A DNA stretch of 26,006 nucleotides from Collinsella aerofaciens (GCA_021641225.1 JAJWXI010000008.1:1-26006), one strand, 5' to 3'; shown: positions 7,305 through 14,731, numbered from the stretch's first letter. Notes: generated by a model not told the origin, from the letters alone. Numbers and translations are program-made.

Positions 7305-8312
7305 CTACTTGCCGTCGTCCTGCTGCAGGCTGTCCTGCTCGCAGAGGCGCGCCTGCCTGCTGGCCATGCGCGCGGGCTTGTCGGGATCGGGTACGGCCGT
7401 GGGCATGGGCTCGTCGACATGACCGCCCCACCAGCCACCCACAAAGTTGAGCGTGTGGAACACGTTGATCACGGCGCCGGGATCAATGTCGCACACCAGC
7501 TTGATAATGTCCTGGCTCTCGTAGGTCGAGACAACGGCATGCAGCAGGTACATCTTCTCGCGGCTGTATCCGCCAATGACCTCGGCACAGCTAATGCCAT
7601 GCTGAAAATGGTCAACATAGGCGGTCATGACCTCGTCCGCCTTGCGCGTCGTGATCTGCAGCGTCACGCGGTCGTAGCGACGATAGAAGCTGTCGATGGT
7701 CTTGGTCGAAATAAATTGGAACACGATGGAGTACGCCGCATTGTCCCAGCCAAACATAAAGCCAAAGATCGCCAGGATAAAGCAGTTGAAACCAAAGATG
7801 ACGCCCCAGATGGTCTTGCCCGTGTGGTTGGAGACCCATAACGCGATAAAGTCGGTGCCGCCGGTGGATGCGCCGGACTTAAGCGCGATGGCGGCGCCCA
7901 GACCCGAGACCACGCCGCCAAAAATGATGAGCATGATCTTGTCGCCCAAAAACGGAGCGAAGTGAAAGACGTTGAGAAACAGCGATGAGAGCACGACCTG
8001 CATCATCGAGAAGATGACGAAGCGCTTGCTAATGCCGCTCCAACATAGGAGCGCCACGGGGATGTTGAGCGCGAGCATACCGAGCGAGATGTCGATGTGA
8101 ACGCCGCCGAGCGAGGTAACGCGATCGAGCAGGACCGCGACGCCGGTGAGGCCGCTCGGAAGCAGGTCGGCGGGCTGAATGAATGCCTGGATCAGGAATG
8201 TCTGGAGAACGGCGGAAATTGTGACCGCCACGGCGGTAATAGCGCGGCGGACGATGGTGAGACGGCCGAGCATGAGCACGCGGTCCGTGAGCTGATCGAT
8301 GGCGTTCGCCAC
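7305..8312 (-). CDS. YitT-family membrane protein with C-terminal DUF2179 domain
   Basis: Integral membrane protein of 335 aa and unknown transport function. Several hydrophobic helices cover roughly residues 20-215, including the SGASTGGTDFIAL segment typical of YitT proteins (near 150-165). A soluble DUF2179 domain follows at about 225-295 (VTLQITTRKADEV, IDPGAVINVFHTLNFVGG). The charged tail of about 40 residues is probably disordered. The start is GTG at 8312, with AAGGAG about 5 nt upstream; the ATG overlapping it at 8314 is out of frame. It is flanked upstream by a 354-bp gene-free stretch with a large palindrome and downstream by a hairpin, so it is probably monocistronic. No functional link to the sugar-amine genes can be shown beyond position. 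Confidence 0.88.
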   Translation of the reverse strand: MANAIDQLTDRVLMLGRLTIVRRAITAVAVTISAVLQTFLIQAFIQPADLLPSGLTGVAVLLDRVTSLGGVHIDISLGMLALNIPVALLCWSGISKRFVIFSMMQVVLSSLFLNVFHFAPFLGDKIMLIIFGGVVSGLGAAIALKSGASTGGTDFIALWVSNHTGKTIWGVIFGFNCFILAIFGFMFGWDNAAYSIVFQFISTKTIDSFYRRYDRVTLQITTRKADEVMTAYVDHFQHGISCAEVIGGYSREKMYLLHAVVSTYESQDIIKLVCDIDPGAVINVFHTLNFVGGWWGGHVDEPMPTAVPDPDKPARMASRQARLCEQDSLQQDDGK

Positions 8313-8666
8313 ATAGGCTCCTTTCGAAGGCAGATGTAGTTGTGGGGCATGCCCGCGATTGTAGCATGAGCGTGCGGGGGCGCTTCAATTCACCCTCTCT
8401 CGACAACCAAAACGGGACCAGCAACCCCCACGACCAAAGGGCTAAATTCCAAGTGAGTAGACTTTTTACGATCTGCCGAGCACACCCAAAACAGCCACCT
8501 CTGTGACCTGCGGTTTTACAAAGGAAGATATGCATTGTGCTCGGCCTGCGCCAAAAAGTCTACTCACTTAGCCCGAATCGAAGCCAAACGGATCAAAATC
8601 GAAACCAAATTGAGCCAGTCCACCGCAAAAAACGTTTGAACCCGTGCTTCTCGCGGCGGATTGACA
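8313..8666. other. Gene-free 354-bp stretch between the HAD and YitT genes
   Basis: I see no coding potential in agreement with neighbours. It contains the large imperfect palindrome described at 8440-8574. The YitT promoter must lie in 8315-8440, but I could not pick one with confidence. Confidence 0.6.
8440..8574. repeat. Large imperfect palindrome, MITE- or structured-RNA-like
   Basis: The outer arms 8451-8467 (AAGTGAGTAGACTTTTT) and 8553-8569 are exact 17-bp reverse complements. After a 7-nt mismatched stretch on each side, GCCGAGCAC (8475-8483) pairs with 8537-8545. A further GGGCT (8440-8444) and AGCCC (8570-8574) lie outside with a 7-nt asymmetry. The centre of about 53 bp has no evident gene. 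Confidence 0.8.
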
Positions 8667-9296
8667 TTACAAAGCGGCCAAAATGTCGGTCAGATTATCG
8701 ATAACGGCATCGGCTCGCGATTGGTCGAGGTTGACGCCCTCGTGCGGACGCAGTGCCAGGACGCGGGCGCCGGAGCGCTTGCCGGCCTCGATGCCCAAAG
8801 GCGAATCCTCGATAACCAGGCACTCGGTAGGCTCCACCTCCAGCGCCTCCATGGCACGCAGGTAGATCTCGGGGTCGGGCTTAAACGCACTGCACTCGTG
8901 ACCGCTGATAGTGTAGTCCAGCACGTCGGCGATACCGGCAATCTCCACTAGCTCGTCAATGAGCTCGCGATAGGACGAGCTTGCGATGGCACACTTCACG
9001 CCGCGCTCGTGCAGCTCACGCATCACCGGCTCCGTCTGCTCGTTGAGAAGCTCGGCATACGGAACGGGGTGGTCCGGGCTGTAGACCTGCTTGTACTCCA
9101 CGCGCAGGCGCTCGCGCAGCTCAACATCGTCGGGCACCAGCGCCTTCCAGATGGCGGGCTCGTTAGACCCCGAAAGATCGGGGATCTCGTCAAAGTGGAA
9201 GCCCTTCTCTTCCATAAATGCCACGCGGCGACGGTTGTAGAACCACTCGGTATCGACCAGCACGCCGTCCATATCAAACAGCACTGCCTTGATCAT
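8667..9296 (-). CDS. HAD-superfamily phosphatase, beta-phosphoglucomutase-like subfamily
   Basis: Predicted cytoplasmic sugar-phosphate phosphatase or mutase of 209 aa. Motif I is DMDGV near residue 8 (nucleophile Asp), motif II ASSS near 103-106, and motif III/IV region KPDPEIY followed by IEDSPLGIEAG. The cap domain occupies about 15-85. ATG 9296 is chosen because AAAGGAG lies 6 nt upstream; the ATG at 9302 would touch the ribosome-binding site. It follows the PTS/SIS-2 genes on the same strand, but a strong intrinsic terminator (9317-9349) ends only about 8 nt before its ribosome-binding site. Expression must therefore come from read-through or an overlapping promoter. By position it may dephosphorylate a product or dead-end intermediate of sugar-amine breakdown; the substrate cannot be read from sequence. 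Confidence 0.88.
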   Translation of the reverse strand: MIKAVLFDMDGVLVDTEWFYNRRRVAFMEEKGFHFDEIPDLSGSNEPAIWKALVPDDVELRERLRVEYKQVYSPDHPVPYAELLNEQTEPVMRELHERGVKCAIASSSYRELIDELVEIAGIADVLDYTISGHECSAFKPDPEIYLRAMEALEVEPTECLVIEDSPLGIEAGKRSGARVLALRPHEGVNLDQSRADAVIDNLTDILAAL

Positions 9297-9316
9297 ACGC
9301 ATCTCCTTTCGATAGC

Positions 9317-9349
9317 AAAAAAGGGGACGGGGCGCAAACCCCATCCCCT
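9317..9349 (-). terminator. Rho-independent terminator between SIS-2 and HAD genes
   Basis: On minus, GGGGATGGGG (9348-9339) pairs with CCCCGTCCCC (9332-9323), 9 of 10 as Watson-Crick pairs, around TTTGCG, and TTTTTT follows (9322-9317). It closes the PTS-SIS-2 transcript. Confidence 0.85.
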
Positions 9350-9382
9350 CTCAATCAACCCGTAAGGTCTACTTACTTGTGA

Positions 9383-10366
9383 TTAGTAGGAAAGCTTCCA
9401 CATGTAGCGACGCATGGTCAGCGGGTGCTGACGGGCCTCGGCGATCTGGTTGCCGTACTCGCGCATAACGGCGAGGTGCAGCAGCGGGTTGAAGTAGGTG
9501 ATGACGCTCGCCGGCACGGCGTCGGCCAGACCGTAGTCCTTGGAGTCGATCAGAGCGACCTTGGCGCCCATGCGCTCAAGGAAGGTGAGGGCGCGGGCGT
9601 CCATCGGACGGGTGGCACCATCGGACATGAAGAAGACGTAGGGCTTACCCTCGGTGGAAACCTCGAACGGGCCGTGGAAGTACTCGCCGGTGTTGTAGGC
9701 GGCGGCGTCGATCCACTGCATCTCGGTGAACAGGAAGGCGGCGTGAGAGTAGGCCATCTTCTCGGAGGCACCGGAAGCCATGAAGTAGATCATCTTGTCG
9801 TCCTTGAAGTCCTCGGCGAACTTCTTGGCGAGCTTCTTGCAGTGCTGAGCGGCGTTCTCGCACAGGTCGAAGATGTTGGTGAGGCCGGTGATCATATCCT
9901 CGTAGTGATCATAGCCCTCGGTCTGCTGAAGGATCTCGAGAGCAAGAGCGATGGCGTAGCCAGGCTTCTCGGCCTTGGCGGCATAGTTGGCGTGGAAGCC
10001 GTGAACGATGACGTGGTCGGCGTCGACGGTCAGAGCGGAGCCAGCCTTGTTGGTGAGGGAGACGACCGGGCAGTTGTGCTTCTTAGCGGTCTTGTTGGCC
10101 TCGACGGTCTCGGGCGTGGAGCCACCAAGGGAGCAGGTGATCACGAAGGTGTGCTCGTTGACCCAGGAAGGCGTGTCGTAGTTGAACTCGTTAGCGGTGA
10201 AGATCTGAACGTTCAGCTTGTCCGTGTTGTTGGCCAGGAAGTACTTGGCGGGGTACAGGTCGGACATGGAGGCACCGCAGCCGACGAAGGCGACGCTGTG
10301 AATCTCGTGGTTGGACAGGACGTCAGCGACGATCTGCTTAGGGAGGTTAAGGTCGATCTCGTACAT
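9383..10366 (-). CDS. SIS-domain sugar-amine 6-phosphate deglycase, paralogue 2 (FrlB/GfrE/FraB-like)
   Basis: Predicted to hydrolyse the phosphorylated Amadori compound delivered by the adjacent mannose-type PTS, giving hexose 6-phosphate and free amine. It is 327 aa with two SIS halves. The phosphate loop is SLGGSTPE (79-86). The catalytic pair is Glu215 in EMQW and His231 in EYFHGPFE, 16 residues apart as in FraB. The end is RRYMWKLSY. ATG 10366 was chosen because AAGGA lies 9 nt upstream; the ATG at 10375 directly touches that site. It is the fourth gene of the run EIIAB, EIIC, EIID, SIS on minus, separated from EIID by about 200 nt with two hairpins and no obvious new promoter. The arrangement recalls the gfr fructoselysine/glucoselysine operon of Salmonella, but with GntR instead of GfrR control. 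The exact substrate is unknown. Confidence 0.9.
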   Translation of the reverse strand: MYEIDLNLPKQIVADVLSNHEIHSVAFVGCGASMSDLYPAKYFLANNTDKLNVQIFTANEFNYDTPSWVNEHTFVITCSLGGSTPETVEANKTAKKHNCPVVSLTNKAGSALTVDADHVIVHGFHANYAAKAEKPGYAIALALEILQQTEGYDHYEDMITGLTNIFDLCENAAQHCKKLAKKFAEDFKDDKMIYFMASGASEKMAYSHAAFLFTEMQWIDAAAYNTGEYFHGPFEVSTEGKPYVFFMSDGATRPMDARALTFLERMGAKVALIDSKDYGLADAVPASVITYFNPLLHLAVMREYGNQIAEARQHPLTMRRYMWKLSY

Positions 10367-10457
10367 CTGACACATTCCTTTCGATTTTTTGCGGCGCCAC
10401 ATTGCCGGACGCTCGCAGGGTTACCGTGATTAGGGCCGAGTCGCCAGCCCGTTGAGG

Positions 10458-10531
10458 ATGTGACAAAGGGACGGTCCCTTTGTCACATTTTAGGGATGGG
10501 AACCTGCCTGGGGTATGGGATGCCAGGCAGG
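10458..10531. repeat. Two tandem hairpins in the EIID/SIS-2 spacer, the first REP-like
   Basis: ATGTGACAAAGGGA (10458-10471) pairs perfectly with 10475-10488 around a 3-nt loop (14 bp). CCTGCCTGG (10503-10511) pairs with 10523-10531. Neither has a minus-strand T tract. The first resembles the GGGACGG-type hairpins scattered through many Gram-positive genomes. They could stabilise the upstream PTS message or damp transcription into SIS-2. Confidence 0.65.
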
Positions 10532-10565
10532 CCCCCGGGGAAAGCGTTTGGACGCTCGGTCGCGA

Positions 10566-11399
10566 CTAGGCCAGGATGCCGGCCGCGGAGAGGGCGATGC
10601 CGCCCACGATGGCGATCACGAGAAGCCAACCGGTGTTGACGTTCTTCTTGATGAGCCAGTACATAAGGCCGGTGAGGCCAAGGGAGATCATCTGGGGCAT
10701 CATGCCGTCCAGGATGTCCTGGATAACGACGGTGCCCTCAGCGAACTGCAGCGGGGTGGTGGCGCCGATCAGCGTGGCGATCATGCCGCCCACGGACATA
10801 AGACCCACGATGCCGCAGACATACATGAGCTTCTCCATGAGGTCGCCGCCCTGAAGCTTGCTCAGGTACTGGTGACCACCCTGATAGCCCATCTTGGCAG
10901 CGAACCAGGTGATCAGCACAGAGGGTACGATGGAGATGAGCATGGCCAGAATCGGGCCCATGATGGAGCCCTGCTGAGCCAGCTGAACGCCCAGACCAAA
11001 GGCGATAACGCGGATGGTGCCCTGGAAGAAGGAGTCACCGATGCCGGAAAGCGGACCCATGAGGGAGGTCTTGACCGCGTTGATCGAATCGGGATCGAAG
11101 TTCTCGGGATCCTTGGCGTACTCCTCCTCCATGGAGGCGGAGAGGCCCAGGATGAAAGCGCTCGTCTGCGGGGTGCAGTTGTAGAACGCCATGTGACGGT
11201 GGTAAGCCTCTTTCTTAGCAGCGAGCTGCTTGGGGTCGGACTCATCCGGATAGAGGCGATCGAGCGTGGGAACCATGCCGTAGAGGAAGCCCATGTTCAT
11301 CTGACGCTCGTAGTTCCAAGAGGCCTGGATGGCCCAGGAGCGCCAGAAGAACTGGCTGACCTTCTTGTTCAGGGACACGTCCTTGGTTGCGGTTGCCAT
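10566..11399 (-). CDS. PTS system mannose/fructose/sorbose family, EIID component
   Basis: Membrane subunit of 277 aa that forms the transport channel with EIIC. Its N-terminal half carries the family features SQFFWRSWAIQASWNYERQM and GFLYGMVP, and the GDSFFQGT region follows near residues 120-130. The C-terminal third is hydrophobic, ending in one clear helix (WLLVIAIVGGIALSAAGILA). ATG 11399 is used because AAGGAGG lies 8-9 nt upstream and overlaps the EIIC stop codon; upstream in-frame codons lie inside the EIIC gene. It is third in the operon after EIIAB and EIIC. After the stop comes a spacer with hairpins and then the SIS-2 deglycase, which suggests the transported sugar is an amine conjugate rather than mannose. 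Confidence 0.95.
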   Translation of the reverse strand: MATATKDVSLNKKVSQFFWRSWAIQASWNYERQMNMGFLYGMVPTLDRLYPDESDPKQLAAKKEAYHRHMAFYNCTPQTSAFILGLSASMEEEYAKDPENFDPDSINAVKTSLMGPLSGIGDSFFQGTIRVIAFGLGVQLAQQGSIMGPILAMLISIVPSVLITWFAAKMGYQGGHQYLSKLQGGDLMEKLMYVCGIVGLMSVGGMIATLIGATTPLQFAEGTVVIQDILDGMMPQMISLGLTGLMYWLIKKNVNTGWLLVIAIVGGIALSAAGILA

Positions 11400-11412
11400 A
11401 GTGTGTTCCTCC

Positions 11413-12207
11413 TTAGTCTTCGTCGTCTTCGAGCGGATCGTAGTCGGAATCGACACCGGCGGCTGCATGGGAACCGTTGAACTTGAAGCCCATGAAGACG
11501 ACAGCCAGGCACACACCGATCAGAGCGACCGCGATGACGGACAGGTTGAGGTAAGCGGCGAGCAGGAAACCGATGAACAGGAACGGAGTCATACCCTTCT
11601 TGATCATCATGGTGAGCAGCAGGGCCAAGCCGTAGGCGGTCATGATCTTGGTCGAAACGTTAAGACCAGTGGACAGCCACTCGGGAACCATGTTGACGAT
11701 GGCTTGAACCAGGTCGGTGCCAACAAAGACGGCGAGGAAGATCGGCAGGAAGTACATGACGGCGTACAGACCGGAGCCGGCGCAGATGTGCATACGGTAG
11801 GCGGTCTTGAACTTTCCGTTATCGATCGCGTTATCTGCCACATGGGTGAGGGCGGCGATGATGGAACGGAACACGATGCCGAGGAGCTGACCCAGGACGG
11901 CGACCGGGATGGCGATCGTCATGGCGGTCTCGGCGGAAGCATCGGTCAGGCACGCAAAGGCAGCGGCCACGATGCCGCCCAGGACCATATCGGGCGGAAC
12001 GGCAGCGCCGACCTGCACCAGGCCCATGGACACGAGCTCGACGGCGGCACCGACGGCAAGGCCGGTGGGCACATCGCCCAGCAGCAGACCGACGAGCGTA
12101 GCGCCAACGAGGGGCTGCTCGAAGTTAAGACGACCGAGCAGGCGGGAGTCCCACATGCAGAACACGCCGACGAGGCCGACGAGCACCGCACTGATGAACG
12201 TATTCAT
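11413..12207 (-). CDS. PTS system mannose/fructose/sorbose family, EIIC component
   Basis: Polytopic membrane subunit of 264 aa that binds and translocates the sugar together with EIID. It begins with a hydrophobic helix, then CMWDSRLLGRLNFEQPLV and the glycine-rich GLLLGDVPTGLAVGAAVELV typical of the family. Several more helices follow, and the protein ends in a short acidic tail (DYDPLEDDED). The start has AAAGGAG 7 nt upstream, 36 nt after the EIIAB stop. It overlaps functionally with EIID, whose ribosome-binding site lies on this gene's stop codon, so the two are probably translationally coupled. Confidence 0.95.
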   Translation of the reverse strand: MNTFISAVLVGLVGVFCMWDSRLLGRLNFEQPLVGATLVGLLLGDVPTGLAVGAAVELVSMGLVQVGAAVPPDMVLGGIVAAAFACLTDASAETAMTIAIPVAVLGQLLGIVFRSIIAALTHVADNAIDNGKFKTAYRMHICAGSGLYAVMYFLPIFLAVFVGTDLVQAIVNMVPEWLSTGLNVSTKIMTAYGLALLLTMMIKKGMTPFLFIGFLLAAYLNLSVIAVALIGVCLAVVFMGFKFNGSHAAAGVDSDYDPLEDDED

Positions 12208-12243
12208 ACCCTTCTCCTTTCAGTCAGGCAAAAGCCTGGTTGA

Positions 12244-13170
12244 TTACAGCTTGGCGTCGATGTCGACGCTCTGATACGTAGGGGTCTGCTGGACATAGAG
12301 CTTGATGCCCATGTCGAGCAGCTGGTTGACGTCGGCCTTTTGGGTGGCGTCGAGGAAGACGGAGCTGTCCTTGCCGCCGACCTGATCGGCACCGTCGTGG
12401 TTGGCGGTGGCGCCCAGGTTGATGGCGTCGAGCTTGTAGCCCTGGCAGAACTGCAGCATCTCGGCCGTGTTGCCAAAGACGAACATGACGCGCTCGCCGA
12501 GAGTGTTGAGCTTGTCCATCTTGGCGAGGGCACGCTCGACGGTGAAGACGTTCAGGCGCACGCCCTGAGGCTTGGCCAGCTTAAGAGCGCCCTTCTTGAT
12601 CTCATCGTTGGCGGCAGCGTTGTCGACGACGATGATGCGCTCGGCCTGAACCTTGGTGGTCCAGGTAAAGACGACCTGGCCGTGCAGCAGACGGTAGTCA
12701 AGACGTGCGAGGACGATCTTGGCGGGACCGGCGTTGTGACGGGCGGCCTTGGCCTTCTTGGCGGGTGCTGCGGGAGCAACCTCGACCGGGGCGTTGGGGT
12801 TGGTCAGACCGGTGCGGGCCTCGTTGATGAGGGCCGCGAGCTCGGCGCCCTTGACGGGGGCGGGGCTCAGAGCGAGCGTGAGCGCCAGCGGGATGTTGAA
12901 ACCGCTGATAACCGTGAACTTCGTGCCGTTCTTGGAAAGCTCGACCATGTTGTTGTTGACCGAGCTACCGAGCATATCGGTGAGCACATACACGGTGTCG
13001 TCCGCGTTGAACGTGGCGATCATAGCCTCAACCTTATTGGTGATGGGCTCCTTGTCGTCACGAGCAAGCGACACGACGTGGACGTTCGACACGTCGCCGA
13101 GAACCATCTCGAGCGTGTCTTTGGCGCCTGCGGCCAGGCCGCCATGAGATGCGAGAATGATCTGATTCAT
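12244..13170 (-). CDS. PTS system mannose-family EIIAB fusion
   Basis: Cytoplasmic phosphoryl-transfer protein of 308 aa. The EIIA domain (1 to about 123) has the phospho-acceptor His9 in ASHGGLA and the MLGSSVNNN region. An Ala/Pro/Lys-rich linker (about 125-150) connects it to EIIB, whose acceptor is His163 in RLLHGQV. The phosphate passes HPr to His9 to His163 to the incoming sugar. This PTS would supply the 6-phosphate that other fructosamine pathways get from a kinase; no such kinase is present in the window. The start has AAGGAGG 7-9 nt upstream. It is the first gene of the operon. Its promoter region holds TATAAT (13202-13197 on minus) overlapped by a TATAACG operator candidate and, further upstream, a pair of 14-bp direct repeats. 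Confidence 0.95.
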   Translation of the reverse strand: MNQIILASHGGLAAGAKDTLEMVLGDVSNVHVVSLARDDKEPITNKVEAMIATFNADDTVYVLTDMLGSSVNNNMVELSKNGTKFTVISGFNIPLALTLALSPAPVKGAELAALINEARTGLTNPNAPVEVAPAAPAKKAKAARHNAGPAKIVLARLDYRLLHGQVVFTWTTKVQAERIIVVDNAAANDEIKKGALKLAKPQGVRLNVFTVERALAKMDKLNTLGERVMFVFGNTAEMLQFCQGYKLDAINLGATANHDGADQVGGKDSSVFLDATQKADVNQLLDMGIKLYVQQTPTYQSVDIDAKL

Positions 13171-13186
13171 CTTGCCTCCTCCTTTT

Positions 13187-13216
13187 CGTTATGGTCATTA
13201 TAACGTCTTATACGTT
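13187..13216 (-). promoter_or_regulatory. PTS operon promoter -10 box overlapped by TATAACG operator candidate
   Basis: On minus, TATAAT occupies 13202-13197. On plus, TATAACGTCTTATACGTT runs 13199-13216 and shares its core with sites before GntR2 and the EamA gene. CGTTAT at 13187-13192 and ATAACG at 13200-13205 also form an inverted pair. A repressor here would cover the -10 box. No good -35 box was found. Confidence 0.5.
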
Positions 13217-13240
13217 GCTTATATTGCTAATTAGTATAAA

Positions 13241-13275
13241 GACCGTTCACGGGTGAAAATCGACCGTTGACGGGT
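13241..13275. repeat. 14-bp direct repeats 21 bp apart upstream of the PTS promoter
   Basis: GACCGTTCACGGGT (13241-13254) and GACCGTTGACGGGT (13262-13275) differ at one base. The 21-bp period is two DNA helical turns, so two protein subunits would bind the same face. They lie 40-75 bp upstream of the -10 box of the PTS operon. Confidence 0.6.
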
Positions 13276-13352
13276 TTAACGTACTCGAAACGTTGGTGCG
13301 GGGTGGGCCGGCGCTGGCTGAAAACCGCAGCTCAGGCGCTATACCACGCCCC

Positions 13353-14471
13353 CTATCGCACGAAATACCAGGGGCTTTCCTGAACGGTTGGCTCCAGCGC
13401 GATACCCGTGCGCTCCTTGAACAGATCCATGTCCTGCGATTTCTCGGTCCACCACGCGTTGGGCTTAAAGGTCATGCTCTCAATGACATGGCCGACAAAC
13501 ACGCTGTTGCGCAGCTTGGAGAAGTCGGTGTTCATGATCAGGATGGACATGAGTACCAGCACGATGCCCAGGACCTTGATCGCGCCGGCGGACTCGGCAT
13601 AGATGCCAATGCCCACCAGGACGGTCGCCACTGTCTCGAAAGACATTACGACGGGAACTTTCGACGTCTCGAGCCCCATGGACAGACCCTGCATATATAA
13701 GATGTAAGCCACGGCTGTGGGGATGAGTCCAAAGCCAAGGAACAGCAGCAGCAGCTGTGGCGACATTGCCGCGGCGACATCCGGCCACGGAGCCGCGATA
13801 GCTGCCATAACCGCGCCGCCAAAAACAAAGCCCCAAAACGTGACAGCCAGCGGGTGGACCGCCTTGGTTGCTATTCGGCTAAACACCGCGAGCGACGCAC
13901 CGCAAAGGCCTGCAATCACGCCCGACGTGACGCCCCAAACCGAAAAATGGAAACCGGAAAGGTCACCATTGGTCACCGCAAGCACGCAGCCAACGATGTT
14001 AAAGACAATGGCAACGAGCTTGTTGGGGGTCACGTCCTCGCGATAAAGCACGCGGCCGAGCATGACGCCAAACACCGGCGAGGTGTAGAGCAGCACCGAG
14101 GCCGTGGACATGCCCACCTCGCCCATGCACTCGTAATAGCAGGTGTTGGCGGCGGCCAAACCGACGATACCGACAAGCGCGCAGGGAACAAGCTCTTTAG
14201 GACTTGCCTTGAACAGGGCCAGCGGACCCTGAGCCACGGTAGACCCCTCACCCGGACGGCAGCCCATAAACATCAGGACCGGCGCCAAGATAAGCGCTCC
14301 GACCAACAAGCGAAAGGCAGCCATGCTCTGGGACGAAACGCCCATGGCCGAGATGCCGTTTACAAAGATTCCGATGCTGCCCCACATAAGCGCGGCGACC
14401 AGCACCAGCACATAGCCCAGATTGCTTTTCTTCAACGCAGCCCCCTCGATATTGTTTCCAATATGTTTCAT
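13353..14471 (-). CDS. EamA/DMT-family transporter with a C-terminal extension
   Basis: Inner-membrane carrier of the drug/metabolite superfamily, 372 aa. It has about ten hydrophobic helices in two EamA repeats: the first begins at YVLVLVAALMWGSIGIF, the second near FSVWGVTSGVIAGLCGASLA. About 48 residues after the last helix (from FVGHVIESMTFKPNAWW) are soluble and not part of the usual fold. Family members export amino acids or import small metabolites; here export of amino acid released by the deglycases is a guess. The ATG at 14471 has no ribosome-binding site, and the likely promoter (TTGAAA, TATAAC on minus) would start transcription almost on it. A TTG at 14435 has GAGGGGG before it and may be the true start. 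A TATAACG direct repeat (14476-14491) adjoins the ATG. Confidence 0.88.
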   Translation of the reverse strand: MKHIGNNIEGAALKKSNLGYVLVLVAALMWGSIGIFVNGISAMGVSSQSMAAFRLLVGALILAPVLMFMGCRPGEGSTVAQGPLALFKASPKELVPCALVGIVGLAAANTCYYECMGEVGMSTASVLLYTSPVFGVMLGRVLYREDVTPNKLVAIVFNIVGCVLAVTNGDLSGFHFSVWGVTSGVIAGLCGASLAVFSRIATKAVHPLAVTFWGFVFGGAVMAAIAAPWPDVAAAMSPQLLLLFLGFGLIPTAVAYILYMQGLSMGLETSKVPVVMSFETVATVLVGIGIYAESAGAIKVLGIVLVLMSILIMNTDFSKLRNSVFVGHVIESMTFKPNAWWTEKSQDMDLFKERTGIALEPTVQESPWYFVR

Positions 14472-14475
14472 ACTA

Positions 14476-14491
14476 CGTTATAGTCGTTATA
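14476..14491 (-). promoter_or_regulatory. TATAACG direct-repeat operator candidate before the EamA gene
   Basis: On plus the site reads CGTTATA-GT-CGTTATA, an exact 7-mer repeated with a 2-nt spacer; on minus it reads TATAACGACTATAACG. It overlaps a plausible -10 box (TATAAC), with TTGAAA about 15 bp upstream. It is the cleanest copy of the motif shared with 13199 and 7127. Confidence 0.55.
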
Positions 14492-14541
14492 TACATTTTT
14501 CAAGACACAAATCGGCGAACGAGGAAATGATTCCCAGGAGT

Positions 14542-14581
14542 GTCCCCAAGTGCCGGCACAAAAGGAACGTCCCCAAGTGCC
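14542..14581. repeat. REP-like element with a 13-bp direct repeat
   Basis: GTCCCCAAGTGCC occurs at 14542-14554 and again at 14569-14581 (27-bp period), with GGCACAAAAGGAAC between. GGCAC and GTGCC can form a hairpin. The style is that of short dispersed elements known in other genomes; no transposase gene is nearby. Confidence 0.6.
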
Positions 14582-14648
14582 AACCACGGCAACGCCGACG
14601 TTTTGGCAATGTCAGCGAGCGCCCGTCATTTGGGCCAAGGTGCCGTGA

Positions 14649-14682
14649 AATGAAAAGGCGCTGACCTTCTGGTCGCGCCTTT
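14649..14682 (-). terminator. Rho-independent terminator of the SIS-3 gene
   Basis: On minus, AAAGGCGC-GACC pairs with GGTC-GCGCCTTT (12 bp with a single-base bulge, loop AGAA), followed by TTTTCATTT. It lies about 85 nt beyond the SIS-3 stop, so SIS-3 is probably transcribed alone and apart from the EamA gene. Confidence 0.75.
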
Positions 14683-14731
14683 GAAATTGAACGGCAGATT
14701 GGCCAAATGCCGGGTGCGCAGCGTCGGCCGG

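Noticed and set aside
9425..10429. Long plus-strand open frame opposite SIS-2
   Set aside because: Val/Gly/Leu-rich antisense shadow; SIS-2 has catalytic motifs and a proper ribosome-binding site.
13241..13275. Possible CRISPR-like or tandem array
   Set aside because: Only two repeat units with a 7-nt gap; much too short for a CRISPR array and no cas gene is present.
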